Shown here: in pieces, positions 47,362-59,860 of the stretch
How positions within the stretch are numbered: the first letter of the stretch is position 1
Layout of the letters: every line of letters begins with the position of its first letter
Source of the DNA: Branchiostoma floridae
Lineage: Eukaryota > Chordata > Leptocardii > Amphioxiformes > Branchiostomatidae
Length of the DNA: 64,000 nt
Direction: 5' to 3'
NCBI RefSeq assembly: GCF_000003815.2
Contig: NC_049979.1
Coordinates: 17,663,117-17,727,116 of the forward strand
Program-made: the position numbers and the translations under genes
Notes under the pieces: generated by a model
The model's database searches: none
The model's input: only the letters and a program-made list of their open reading frames with translations
Told to the model about the DNA's origin: nothing

Positions 47362-50300
47362 ATGAGAGTCGTGGCATTGATCAGGTAAGTGCATGACTGT
47401 TATGAACGTTTTTTAAGGAAGGAGAAGGCAAAGCCCGCCTTTTTTGTGTGAAAAATCTGGTCTTAATCAAGAGCGCTTAATTAATCTGGTCTTAATTTAC
47501 GTTTACATCCAGGTTGTCAAAGATCCGAAGGATCCTAAAAGAACAGTGTAGCTTAGTTTTAATGGTTCAGAGATTTAAAGACAGTTTCTAAGACATTATG
47601 TTGACAAGTCCACGTGGAAGTTGACTGACAAAAGGTGGTGATTTGTTGTTGATTGTTACCCAGAAGACAAGCTGTAAATATTCTCATTCCGACCTTTATG
47701 CTATTTTCATGAACTTACAGTGGAGGTAAAGACAGCTGCTACAACATGATGCAGTGTGTAGCAGAAGGGCACCAGATAGTTGCTTTGGCAAACCTTCGGC
47801 CCCAGGGGAAAGGTGAGGTTGGCTCAGATTTTACTTCCAAATTATATTCATATGTTCACTGAATTCAAGAATTGAGTACTAGTAGTGGCTCTGGTAATTT
47901 TCAGTACAGCTACTCTTTAGCTACTACTACTGATACTTCAAATTGTAGAAGAGGCGAGGAAAAACAATCTTCTGGCTCCAAGGATTCAAAGCCGCACCAA
48001 CCCCAGACTGCCAGTGCCAGGTCACAAACCCAACGCCGCTAACCACTGTAACAGTGGGGTTCAAGCACCGCCAACCGACCATGCCAAATGCCTCTCAGGC
48101 TTTTGGCCGAATCGGTTGCGTGCTTTGTTTTGTGGGCTTGGATGCCCGGGTCCGGCGCGATAGGTGGCGGGTTCGAGCTTGGAGTAAGAACTGCTCTACT
48201 CGCCTCTAGCTCTAGTGCTCCACTAGTTCCCATCGCCGGCCCTGTGAGTAACAGGAGAGAGATGTGACACACAGGGATATCAAACTCGGAGGTTCGAGGA
48301 CAAATCTTGAAAAGAAAGGAGGAGTAGTGTAACAGTGGGGATCAAGTGCTGCCAAACAGACCACGGCAACAGCTCTGAGCTTTTGGCGTTGTGGTTTGCA
48401 CGTTGCATTTGTGATCTGGCTGCCCGGGTTCAGCGCAGATTCGAATCCCGGGAGTTGGGATATTGTTTTTTTCTGTAATTCTACTCCCTTGTTGTTTCAC
48501 AACTAGGCCAAAAGGTTGGACCATTTCGCATGGTCAGTTTGTTGGCAGTTGAACCCCACTGTTACAAAATCCACAATAATCTAACATGTACAAAGGACTT
48601 AAAATCTTACAACCCAAACTATAATTATTAAGAACTTGTTAGTTTATTATGTTATAGGCATGTCTGATGTCCTATTTTTGTTGAGAACACCTTTGATATT
48701 TGCTACATGTGAACTGAGAATCTCTGTCTCTTTTGCAGATGAGCTGGACAGCTACATGTTCCAGACAGTAGGCCATGATGCCATTGACCTGTATGCAGAG
48801 GCCATGAGCCTCCCCCTGTTCAGGCGTACCATCCAGGGAGGGTCCGTGCAGGTGGGTATGGACTACACTCCTACTGATGCAGATGAGGTGGAGGATCTAT
48901 TTCTCCTGCTTCAAGAAATAAAGGTTTGTTCTAGTATGTTTGGTAAGTTGTTGTTGTAGACTTATAGAAACCTTTGTTTTAGACATAAGAAACTTGATAA
49001 GAAAACCCTACTTGGAATTTTAATTCAAATAGTCTGTTATAAGTATAACTATTCTTATATTGGGGATGCCTGAATTTCAGTTATGATTTATATTGCTTTT
49101 GAATTTTAGTTTTGTATTGTTATGGTTTACATTGAAATCTTTGGTTATCATTTGAGTTTTATAATTCTCTTGGATGATTCCCCAAGTTTGTATTTTTTGT
49201 TTATAAATTTGAAAAACCCAATAAAAAGATTCTGAAAAAGAATTTGGAAACACACACACACACACATACAGACACAATAGTATGATATATAAGAGCTTGA
49301 AGCAACATTATACTTAAAAATGCAAATTACAGTTGATTGTATTTCTGCTTATTGCCATGGGTCAATGTAATGATAGTAGTATAATTATATGTACTAGATT
49401 TCCATTTCCAAATGAAAGCTCATCTGTGTTGGTAGAATCTATGTACTAGCTATGTACTAGGTTTAAAGTGAATATGCACCATAATCAATAAAGCATTTCT
49501 TATCATAAAAAGAAGCTTTAGATATGTTGTTACTTTGTTACAATAAAAAATCTGACTGCTGAGATGTTGTATGATGAGAACCAGTAGGTGATGATGCATG
49601 CAGTTTGAGATGGATAGCAGGGCCTCCTATCTACTCATTTAAGTATTGCAACAGCAGCACTGACAATATGATGTTTGCATGCATGGCCTGTTTACAGACC
49701 ATCAGTATAGGTCATATCTAATCTCACCTAATCTGCGCCATTTCTCTCTAGGAGGAAGTTGAGATTGAAGCTGTCTCTGTTGGAGCCATTCTGTCTGATT
49801 ACCAGAGAGTCAGGGTGGAGAATGTGTAAGATATGATCAAAACTGGTATTTCTGCAACTTGAATAGAATTTTTGATTTGATTAATTGTAGATTGTGGGAC
49901 TGGCATTTGGCCAGGCTTTTAAATCATTATGATAAATAAAAGGATTGATAGCCTTAAATCTTCACATTTAGCATCTTGTTCAGGATGACGTTTTGGTTTG
50001 TCATTAAAATGCGAAGATGTACCAGGGTTAAATAAAGGTTGAAAGAAAATAATGTACTGGTAACAGTATTATTCAATGAACAAAGACATTTGTATAACTT
50101 ATACATGCTTCTGATGTTGTTGAAAATCGAACTTGCAAATCATACCTCCAGTTTTGATTCCTGTCGCAAGGTAATCAAGCTAATATGTGCTTATGACATC
50201 ATAGTAAATATAGCAGCCAGTTCTGAACCTGGCGCTGTAGCTTGCCAAAAAAGTTCTTTTGAGAAGCAGAAAGTCAAACTTTAAGAAAACTTGCAACTGT

Positions 50301-53300
50301 GTGTACAGTACTTAAAGGGGCATTCCACTCCACACGGGAGTGTTATTTTCCGATAAATATTAATTTTAGGAAGTGATAACTGCATACTACTTCACATCAT
50401 ACGATAAAGTACCCAGTTGCTCCACATGCCTCAAAAGCATTCAGTCTTCTACTAAACTCCCCAAGTACCCTCTAATTGAATTAATCCTATGGCTGAATAC
50501 AATGCAAAACTTTTAGGTAAGGTTACAAAACTAATTTCAGGTTTGCTAAGAAATCTCGTCTTGTTCTTGTATTCTTTGCTATCTTATGAGCAATTTGCCT
50601 TCTCGGTGTGCTTAGTGTACCTCATTTCTTCCGAAAATACGTACGATAAACACAGTGTCTATGCGTATAGGGAATGTATGGGTAGGGTCTGCATGGGTTT
50701 AGTGAGTGTCATTATTGTACACATCACGTAATTCATCCCAAGGTGAATTCCACAAAATTCGGCTGATTATGTATTCATTGCCACATTATCTAGTGGAAAA
50801 CAAGACTCCCTTCTGGAGTGGAATGCCCCTTTAATGATGATTATGCTCTGTTTGCTTCATAAAAGAATTTTTGTAAGTGGCAGTACAAGGTTCTGAACTG
50901 GCTGTAGTGTTAGCCATGACGTTAGAGGCGGAAATTATCTTTATGTTATGGTGGCAGGAATCAAGAACCAGAAGTATGATTTATAAGATTCAATGTTCAA
51001 TAACATCAGAAGAGTGTATACTTTCTAGTGTTTTTTTTTCATTGGAATAACAATAATCATATATACTTTTTATCAGGAATTGTTGAATTTTTACTTTGAT
51101 TTTAGTGCCATTGGTGACATTAGCACTATATGTATACGATTAGTGTTGGTGATGAACTCCACAGCTGTGATCTCTCAGTTACTAAAAATTAAGATATTTC
51201 AAGAGCACTTAAACCCTATACACCCTTCTGCTTGATATATGTTTACATGTACATGTACACCATATTTGATACAGTGCTTTGTTCACTGAATGCACCTGTG
51301 TAACTTGTACAGCTGCTCCAGACTAGGCCTTACATCCCTTGGGTATTTATGGCGCAGAGATCAACAAGAGCTCCTTCAGGAGATGATTGATTCTCAGGTC
51401 CATGCAATCCTCATCAAGGTAGCAGCCCTTGGTAAGTAAATACATGGGCACTATTACTTAACCCATACCCTTTTATCCTCTGGTTCTCTAAATTGCTTGG
51501 TCCTATTTAGCTTCCTAATCAAGGCCACAATGTTGTGGACAATTGCCCCCTCCTGCACAGTATCAGATTCCATTTTGCTAACTTTTTCAGGTGTATAGTG
51601 AACTTTCCAGGAGTCCTTTTGATTGAAAGCGCTAGTAGTTGTGATATATAGTTTTGTCTGAATATTCTGACTGGGGGACCCAATAGAGTTTCTGAAACAA
51701 AGAGCAACAAGAAAGGAAATACAATAGAAAGGTATTGCCATTGGGATGATTGAGTGGGTATATGTGAATGGTGTGTGTAATATGGTTCAGAGGAACCTCT
51801 TGATACATGTACTTGAATGTGTTTTTTGTTTTATGCAGGACTGGACCCAGACAAGCATCTGGGGCTAACATTGCAGCAGATATATCCACACATGTTAAAG
51901 ATGGTGAGGGAGATGTCAAATGGTTATTTACTTGTATAGTTAAATAAAATGTGAAACAACTCCATTATCTGTTCATTTTGTAAGCCCGTTCCTTTAATTT
52001 TTGACTTTTTAAATTTCTATATCATGCCATATGTATTTATGGGTGGATAAAAATTGGTTTTGCTATAATGTGCTTGGTTATTCATTATGATATAATTCGA
52101 TGGTATTTGTAAATGACAAGATTGGAATTGAGACCACAAAATTTCTGTTCCCTCCAGAATAATGCAAGCAATATTTCCAGTGCTTGGTCAACTCCTTTCA
52201 GTCTTGGCAGAATTATGTTCTTTGATATAATTCATACATTTGGATGTATATTATCGTTAGACGATAGCTATCAGATGAATGCCATTATTTCCTTGGAGAC
52301 TGAAAGGCAGCATATATTTACATTACGTTGAACTTTTTCATTCCCAAATATCTCGATGGGCCCTCAGTGGATGCTGAAACAGGAAATTAAAGCAATCAAG
52401 ACAATCCTCTAGATGGCCTTTAACACTGTCAGATATGTCTGACTCAAGTAGCCATTAAAATGAGGCACGCAATTCCTCCATATTCACATTCTCAGAAGAC
52501 ATTTTGTTCTGAAACAAATTTGGGTCTAAGAGCTTGCATGCAATTGTGATTCATTAAACCTTCTAACAGAAAGTAGAGCTGCAGAACAAGCACTTTGTGA
52601 AATATTGATGATGTTAATTCATGATCGTACCAAAGGAATTCCAGTCATATGTCCCCCTCTTTTGACAAGAAGTTTGAGAAAAATCTGAAACAATTCCAGG
52701 CACTTTTATGACACAGGCATGGTGTGAAATCAATGAATTTGTGTGTGATTTTAAGCTGTTAAAGACATATCGTTTGGACCATTCCACTTCCAATGGAATT
52801 TGCAGCTCAAATTCTGCTGTGATTCAATGTATGTCAGATCAAATTTGCCTGTCTTAATTGGTCAGGCCTCAGATTTGGCACATTAACCTTTTCATAATGT
52901 ACATTACATTGTTATGGTCTTGGTAAATCATCCAGGTTCCAGGGCCAGGGAACCTCCAACATCTTCATTTGTACTTGGACAGAAAAAGGTCCAGGTACTG
53001 AATTTGGAATGACATGTTTTCACACAATGATGGGTTAACTCAGTCCTGACATACTTTGCAAAAGTGGTTTCAACACAGGACATTTGAGCATGTGTTCTTA
53101 TCTCAGTTTTTGTAATCTGAACTTCTAGAATGAAAAATATGGACTGAACATCTGTGGTGAGGGAGGAGAGTATGAGACATTCACCCTGGACTGTCCACTC
53201 TTCAGGAAGAAAATTGTCATGTAAGTAGACAAGACTTTTACTGAAAATACTATTAGATTCTTTCAAAGATTTCAACAGTCAAAGTTGATACTTTCTGTTA

Positions 53301-56300
53301 AAACATTCTTGTTTGTAGAGCGACTATGATTAATCGCCAGCCTCAGTCAGGCAGGCAGCACTAATTAGATGATACATCAGCAAAATTTAATCTTGTTAAG
53401 CATGTTCTTGTCATTATGGCATTTATGCAGGGAAATATTTCAATAGACAAGGAAGTTGTTCTTTACTTTTGGACTACATGAAAGTAGTATAACTTATTTC
53501 ACAGAGATTAACTAATTTTTGTGTTTGTGAAATGTGTTCCAGAGACTGTTCTGAGAAGGTGGTCCACTCAGCAGATCCTTTTGCCCCTGTTGCATACCTC
53601 AAATTTCCCAAGATGCATTTAGAAGAGAAGATCCAGGTAAAGGACTTTGATGGTCCAAGTTCAGTGTCATGGAGTCCTCACGTCTTACCATCGTGCACTC
53701 TGCTGGTCCAGTTCTGATTTGTCATTTTATGATGATTTGTCCATCCTTGGGGTGAGGAAATATACCCAAAGTCGATCAGGTTCTTGAGTCATTTGGAAGT
53801 CTTCCAACATTGGGTTGAACAAAAGGAACGAATTTAGATTCAGCCAAGGATGAAATAATGAGTCTCTTATATGTCAAGAGGTGCATTTGTTCAATAAAGA
53901 AAGCAATAACAGGGAAAGAAGTGTTACTCCTAATGGACACCATTCTAACACAATCTTTCGAAATGCATGCATGGCTATTATCTGCTGCTACAATAGCCTG
54001 GCAGCATTCAGACAGGATATGTCATGCATAAATGTAGGAACTTTGGGACTACTCAAAACTCTGCCAACTTCTCATGCAAAAGTGAATGTAATTTTCTGAT
54101 TGAGTATCGACAAATTGTTCTTTTATCTATTTATAAACTGCTTTGATGCCTTTTATGTTGAAAACTAGTCTTGACTTACTATAATATATGCCTCACTCAC
54201 TCAGGAAAACCCTGGAGAAATTTCCTCCAGTTTAACTGGTGTGTCAATAAGGACTGGGGAGGTGATGGTACAACAGGCCATCAGTGCAGTAAAGTTACAT
54301 GTTGATATAACAAGAAGGAATCAGCAAGAAACTACATGTACAAGACTAAGACCCTCCAATAAGAGAGGTTAGTTGTGTGGATCAAAATTCTAATTTTTTT
54401 GGCATGTGGTAAATGTAATGAAAGTCACATTTCTTTTGCATCTGTGAAGGCATTAGCTCTTTGATAGTATGGTTGCACAATGCTTCAGTGGTGTCAGTTT
54501 ATCAAGTACCCTTTGTGGAGTTCTGCACTTATAAATAATGTTTTTATACAATTCTTGTGCCTAACAATGTTTAGGATCCATATTACATTTCCTGTGATGG
54601 TTTTGAATGCATTTGACTTTAACTTGCCTGTCCTTCCCTATTCCACAGGTGTCCCCATGCAGGACATAGTTACTCTGAAGAAGACACATGGAGCCTATAC
54701 CTGGTTGTCTGTAGCTGTGTACAAGCCACAGGACATAAACAACAAGAGAACTACAGAGGACACAGCACAAGTCGCCATGGATACGATCAAAGGTTTTATA
54801 TTTCATTGTGCAATTCTTCGCTAGACATGGAGAGTTACAATGAGAGTTACTATGATACAATAACCGTATGTTGTTCTTTCAGATTCTTATTGTCTTATTT
54901 TTCTTTTTCTTTCAGACACTCTGGCTGGTAGTGGACTGTGTATGGCTGATATTGCACATGTACAGTTATATGTGGCAGACATGGCAGAGTTTGGCAAAGT
55001 CAACTCAAGATATAAACAATATTTTTCCATCAACCCACCCTCCAGGTGAGATTTAAAAAAAACTATATTATTGCACTTTTTGTCAATAAGAAGTGCTTAA
55101 GGGTGTTTTAGCGACATGTGACCTCAGTTTTGCATTCATATATTGTACTGTGCACAGTAAATCTATTGCACCCCCAGGTTGATTCAAGCCAGTTGATTGG
55201 TCAACACTCTGAGTGAGTAATTCTCCAGTAAATCCCAGTTAAAGTGTTGTGGGTAGAAGATGGGTCATTAAGCACCTTCTATGGTGGATTTTCAGATGGA
55301 CTCTTATTTCTTCAGATGGAACAGAGAAGTATAAACTATGGATGCAAATTACTAGTAGTTACCATTTACTTTCTAGTAGTAATAATTTATTATCATGTAT
55401 TTGTTTCTGTAAAACATTTGTTATGATGAACTGTCTGTGCACTTGAGAAATTAAAACACAGTATGCCATTATGCATACCATGCTGAAAACATTTCTTACA
55501 TAGAAATGAATCCTTGGTGCACAAGCACCAGTTTTCAGCCTTGGTTGTTGAATTTTGATGATCTAGGGAAGAATGATTCTAGAAGACATAATCATATATT
55601 ACTTGGTATTGAGGTTGATAGAACTGTCATCCCTGATTGTAACATGTGGTAGATATAAGGTGTCTGTACCCCACTTCTTCAAATAAAATGGCCATACAGG
55701 AGGATACAGTCCCATATTGACTACCCATTAAGGCTTAAGACTGATAGTTTCGGCTGCTTATGCCTTTTTCATTTCTCGCTTGCCCTTTTAGTACTTAAAG
55801 ACATGGCATTAAAGGATCAAAGGGCATTGCCACTCTCTGTTAAGCTGTTTCTACTGATGGATGATTTTGTTCCGGGTTTTGTCACTTCTATTCCATAAAA
55901 TTTGCTCTCACTCAACATGATGACATGTTAAAGAAATGCCATCAATCCCAGTAAGTCCAGCTGGGTTCAGAACCAGTGCTGTCTAATGATCAAAATGTGT
56001 CAGCTTTTATATCCATGCCTAACATCAAACTGTGAAGAGCACTTTTGGTGTAACAAATTGTGAGCTGTTAGAAATGGCCATTAACAGATATGTAGGTTGC
56101 TGGTGTTATATATCTTAAAAGCTTGCTTCCAGGCAAGGCTGGCATGTGGTAATGGTTAATCTGTTGTGGGTATTGGAAATACAAATGTGGGTAGTTCAGG
56201 GATCAAAAGTGGGTCCCCAGGCCTACCATTAGTCTTAAATGACAGGACAGTAGACAATCAAGCTGTAAAGAAGATTGGGCTTATAGTTTAGGAAGATTTG

Positions 56301-57127
56301 AAAAAATAACTTGCAAACGAACAGGATTAGTATTTTCATAGTATTTCAATCCATACACAGTATGTATTGAAATACTAGTACATTTTTTTGTTGCGTCTCT
56401 CACAGTGGTGCCTTGTTGTCAATAGGACTTCATCAACATCTTATGCATATACCACTTCAAAAATGATTTATTTTAGAATTTTTGGCCATTTTCAGACTAA
56501 TAATGTACATTTTTGGCTGATATGCCCTTGTGTGACCTAAAATTTGGTATGAGGGTGCATATGGCATGTGCCCACAGGACGTCATTCACACGTATGGTGT
56601 ATATCACTTCAAAATTGTTAAATTCGAATTTATGCCTTTGTTAGACTATACATGTATACGTGTGTGTATATGGAAATGAAAATGTGGTAACCTGCAAGAG
56701 TCCATTGTGCATAGGGTGTTCTCGGAGATTCCATTCTTATATGGGGTACAAATTAAAAAAGATTGTACATTGTATTTTGAAATGGATGATGATGCTTTGA
56801 TGGTCCATTTCTACAAAAGGTCGATATGGAAAAGTCCAATTTTGCATGGGGATGGAGGTGGATTGAAATATTTTGTATTTGCTTGTGAGCAGATGTCAGC
56901 TTTTCTAGTTTTACAGTATCTTTTGTTTTTTCATACCTGACCACAAACTTTTCTTCTTTACTAGGGTTTGTGTGGAAGGAGCGTTCCATGCATCAGGGAA
57001 ACTGGTCCAGTTGGACTGCTGTGTATGGAGGCAACAGACGGGAGGAGGGGAGAGAAGAACCATGCATGTTCAGGGTCTGTCCCACTGGGCTCCTGCTAAC
57101 ATTGGACCTTACAGCCAAGCTTCACAG
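47362..57127 (+). CDS. DPH6: Diphthine-ammonia ligase, long form with RidA-like domains (3' end outside window or not found)
   Basis: Performs the last step of diphthamide synthesis on elongation factor 2, amidating diphthine with ammonium and ATP. Exons: 47362-47384, 47721-47812, 48739-48923, 49752-49825, 51313-51431, 51839-51903, 53129-53220, 53543-53636, 54205-54367, 54649-54792, 54916-55045, 56965-57127; 448 codons, open at the 3' end in phase 0. The N-terminal ATP-pyrophosphatase domain has the PP motif [68 protein letters not shown] and [16 protein letters not shown]. After about residue 260 comes a RidA/YjgF-like module ([30 protein letters not shown]), then [17 protein letters not shown], the opening of a second RidA-like module. 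Human DPH6 stops after the first domain (267 residues); the long architecture is known from fungi and plants. The donor at 57128 leads into more than 6.8 kb with no exon I can find. Confidence 0.94.
47960..48565. repeat. Composite repeat: tRNA-derived units within 17-bp inverted ends
   Basis: In DPH6 intron 2. From 48048 to 48565 the ends are perfect 17-bp inverted repeats (GTAACAGTGGGGTTCAA at the left, its complement at 48549-48565). A third, slightly changed copy starts at 48329 in direct orientation, so the interior is a tandem of two related units about 281 bp apart. Each unit carries tRNA-like promoter words: a box-A-like stretch (TTTTGGCGTTGTGG in unit 2) and a box-B-like one (GATTCGAATCC in unit 2, GGTTCGAGCT in unit 1). 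Just left (47960-48047), the - strand has AGTGGTTAGCGG and TTTGAATCC, another tRNA-like pair. These look like tRNA-derived SINE material, not functional tRNAs. Confidence 0.6.
49250..49266. repeat. CA microsatellite in DPH6 intron
   Basis: A run of about eight CA units, followed by ATACAGACACA. Ordinary short tandem repeat. Confidence 0.9.
50312..50834. repeat. 523-bp inverted-repeat MITE bounded by TTAA
   Basis: In the DPH6 intron between exons 4 and 5. The left end reads TTAAAGGGGCATTCCACTCC and the right end is its exact complement (GGAGTGGAATGCCCCTTTAA), so the terminal inverted repeats are at least 20 bp and perfect. Each end includes TTAA. No transposase; the 80-codon frame at 50489-50731 has no domain. 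TTAA ends recall piggyBac-type target sites, but the CCY terminal bases usual in that superfamily are not present. Confidence 0.8.
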
Positions 57128-57189
57128 GTCAGAACTCACAACTGGTGGTAATAAAAGAAATAACTCAGCTCCTTCCATTTTTTTAGCAC

Positions 57190-59860
57190 TACTGTTCTTA
57201 GTACTATAAGGCTATCTATGCAATAATTACTTTTGATGCTAGCAGGCCGCCCACGCTGTAATCACCTTTGTCCTTGGTACTAAAAGGCCATCCATGCTGT
57301 GATCACCTTTGTCCTTGGTACTAGAAGGCCATCCATGCTGTGGTCACCCTTGTCCTTGATCATGGGAGCCTAAGCATTTACACGAACCCTTTGAAATTCG
57401 TACGAATATTATGTGATACGCACGAATCACTATGCGAAAGCGCACGAACCTCATGGAATCCGCACGAATCACTATGCGAAAACTCACGAATATTATGAGA
57501 TTCGCACAAATAACTATGTGATACACACGAACCTTATCAGATTTGCACGAACCTTATGCGAAATTGCCCAACCACTGCCGGGGTCACGTGATAGGAGGAG
57601 CGGGATTTTCAAGATGGCGGCTTCGATCGGCAGAGACGGAAAATACGATGTTACACGCCGAAATGAAGCAAAACAGTAGCTCACAGGCTATCAAATACGT
57701 CTTTGTTACGGTAAATGTCCATTCCATGCCTTGAATTTAAATATCACGGGTAGAAACGCTCAAAATCATACCTTCTCCCCGGCCGCCCTTTTTGCATAAG
57801 GTTCGTGCAAATCTCATAAGGTTCGTGTGTATCACATAGTGATTCGTGCGAATTTCATAATATTTGTGCGTTTTTGCATAGTGATTTGTGTGATTTTCAT
57901 GAGGTTCGTGTGTTTTCGCATAGTGATTCGTGTGTATCACATAATATTCGTACGAATTTCATAGGGTTCGTGCAAATGTTTAGGCACCCTTGTTGATGCT
58001 AGGGGGCCTTCCATGCTGTGATCACATTTGTCCTTGGTACTAGAAGGCTATCCATGCTGTGATCACATTTGTCCTTGGTGCTAGAAGGCCATCCATGCTG
58101 TGATCACCTTTGTCCTTGGTACTAGAAGGCCTTCCATACTGTGATCACATTTGTCCTTGGTGCTAGAAGGCCTTCCATACTGTGATCACCTTTGTCCTTG
58201 GTACTAGAAGGCCACCTATGCTGTGATCACCTTTGTCCTTGGTGCTAAGGCCATCCATGCTGTGATCACCTTTGCCCTTGGTGCTAGAAGGCCATCCATA
58301 CTGTGATCACCTTTGTCATTGGTGGTAGAAGGCCTTCCGTGCTGTGATCACCTTTGCCCTTGGTGGTAGAAGGCCTTCCATGCTGTGATCACCTTTGCCC
58401 TTGGTGCTAGATGGCCTTCCATGCTGTGATCACATTTGTCTTTGATGCTAGAAGGCTATCCATGCTGTGATCACCTTTGTCCTTGGTGCTAGAAGGCGGT
58501 CCATGCTGTGCTCACCATGCCCTTCATGATAGGAGGCCATCTATGCTGTGATCACATTTGTCTTTGATGCTAGAAGGCTATCCATGCTGTGATCACCTTT
58601 GTCCTTGGTGCTAGAAGGCGGTCCATGCTGTGCTCACCATGCCCTTCATGATAGGAGGCCATCTATGTAAAGATTATCCATCCATACAGTGGTCATTCTT
58701 GTCCTTGGTGCTAGATGATCATCTATCTTTAAAAATTCTCGTCCTTGGTGCTAAAAGGCCTTCCATGCTGTGATGGCCCATGCCCTTGGTGCTAGTAGGC
58801 CTTTCAATGCTGTAATGACCCATGTCCTTGGTGCTAGAAGGCCTTCCATGCTGTGATGGCCCATGTCCTTGGTGCTAGAGGGCCTTCAATGCTGTGATGA
58901 CCCATGTCCTTGGTGCTAGAGGGCCTTCCATGCTGTGATGGTCCATGTCCTTGGTGCTAGAGGGCCTTCAATGCTGTGATGATCCATGTCCTTGGTGCTA
59001 GAGGGCCTTCAATGCTGTGATGACCCATATCCTTGGTGCTAGAGGGCCTTCCATGCTGCTATGACCCATGTCCTTGGTGCTACAAGGCCATTGATGCTGT
59101 GCTCACCATTTTTGTCAGTGGCTATGATGCCTTCCATCATAGTACACTGTATCTCCCTTGTTCTCTCATCATGTCTCAGGTGTTCTTTAATAATGGTCCA
59201 GCTGTAAGGTATTTCACACCACTGTGTAGGGAACAGTGTTCAATACATACTTTATGGAGGTACATTTGTCAGTGGCTAAGCTGCCATTTGCCAGCCCAAC
59301 AACATTTAGTACTTTTAGACTGCCCACAAAAATGCTGTCTTGGCTGGAATGGGTATTGCATTTCATGGGCTTTCAAGGAACATGTCTTTTCTTTTGCCCT
59401 ACAAGTCATCATCTATATAGAGTCTGCATCTAAGGATATCAATTGGTTTAACATTTTCTTCATTCAAATGGAAAATTTTCTTTATGATGCCCATGGCTAA
59501 TATTTCTCTTAGCACTACATGATTTCTTATCACCCACACATTTTCAAATATTTTTTTATTCATGTTGTTTTATCAACAGTTTAATCAAATCACTTTTCCC
59601 ATAGGTTGAAGAATGTCATTATGTCCTTGTCCATAGTGCTAGAATGGTGTATCCACTCTTTGCCTTAATGTTACAAGGCCTTATATTTCATGATTACTAT
59701 AATTGTTAGTTACAGTAGGCAATCTATGATGTGATCAATCTTGATATAAATGCTAAAAGGCCACATGTGTTGTGAGCACCCATGGCCTTTGTGCCTAAAT
59801 GCCACAACTGTTATAATTACTTTTATCCTTAGTGTGCGTGTGTATGCATGTGTGTGCAGA
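57190..59860. repeat. 41-bp minisatellite array in DPH6 intron
   Basis: Begins about 60-100 bp after the exon 12 donor. The unit is 41 bp: CTTGGTGCTAGAAGGCC, then TTCCATGCTGTGATCACC, then TTTGTC. About 27 good units lie in 57990-59110, and some three to four decayed units in 57190-57363. The array is interrupted by the foldback element at 57364-57989. A block of three units is itself duplicated with a period of about 122 bp (58429 and 58551 onward). From about 58760, units carry a GATGGCCC or GATGACCC variant, showing local homogenisation. Faded units recur to about 59860. No ORF is conserved along the array. Confidence 0.9.
57364..57989. mobile_element. 626-bp foldback element with gene-like core, inserted in the minisatellite
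   Basis: Arms of about 200 bp (57364-57565 and 57790-57989) are inverted copies. Termini are GGGAGCCTAAGCATTT on the left and, complemented from the right, GGGTGCCTAAACATTT. Each arm is built of short tandem units such as CACGAATCACTATGCGAAA. The unique core (57566-57789) is GC-richer and has an E-box CACGTG at 57585-57590, then AAGATGGCGGC at 57611-57621, an exact YY1-type start-site motif, opening a 21-codon frame (57614-57679). No transposase is encoded. Clean target-site duplications are not evident because both flanks are minisatellite. Confidence 0.8.

Noticed and set aside
48098-48460. Possible tRNA genes (box-A and box-B-like words)
   Set aside because: I cannot fold a complete cloverleaf with acceptor stem and anticodon arm. 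The units are duplicated within a repeat, so SINE origin is better.
52928-53275. 115-codon frame on the - strand
   Set aside because: Overlaps the DPH6 exon 53129-53220 in antisense and has no recognisable domain.
57413-57679. 88-codon frame with repeated IRTNHYAK peptides, and a similar frame on the - strand at 57737-57940
   Set aside because: Both come from translating the tandem units of the foldback arms. No domain, no independent coding signal, and the two frames mirror the inverted arms.
57990-59110. Regular repeats of about 41 bp that could suggest a CRISPR array
   Set aside because: The whole unit repeats with no unique spacers, in an intron of a eukaryotic gene. It is a minisatellite.
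59033-59500. 155-codon frame on the + strand
   Set aside because: Starts in minisatellite units and continues into non-repetitive AT-rich DNA; no domain and no splice support as a DPH6 exon.
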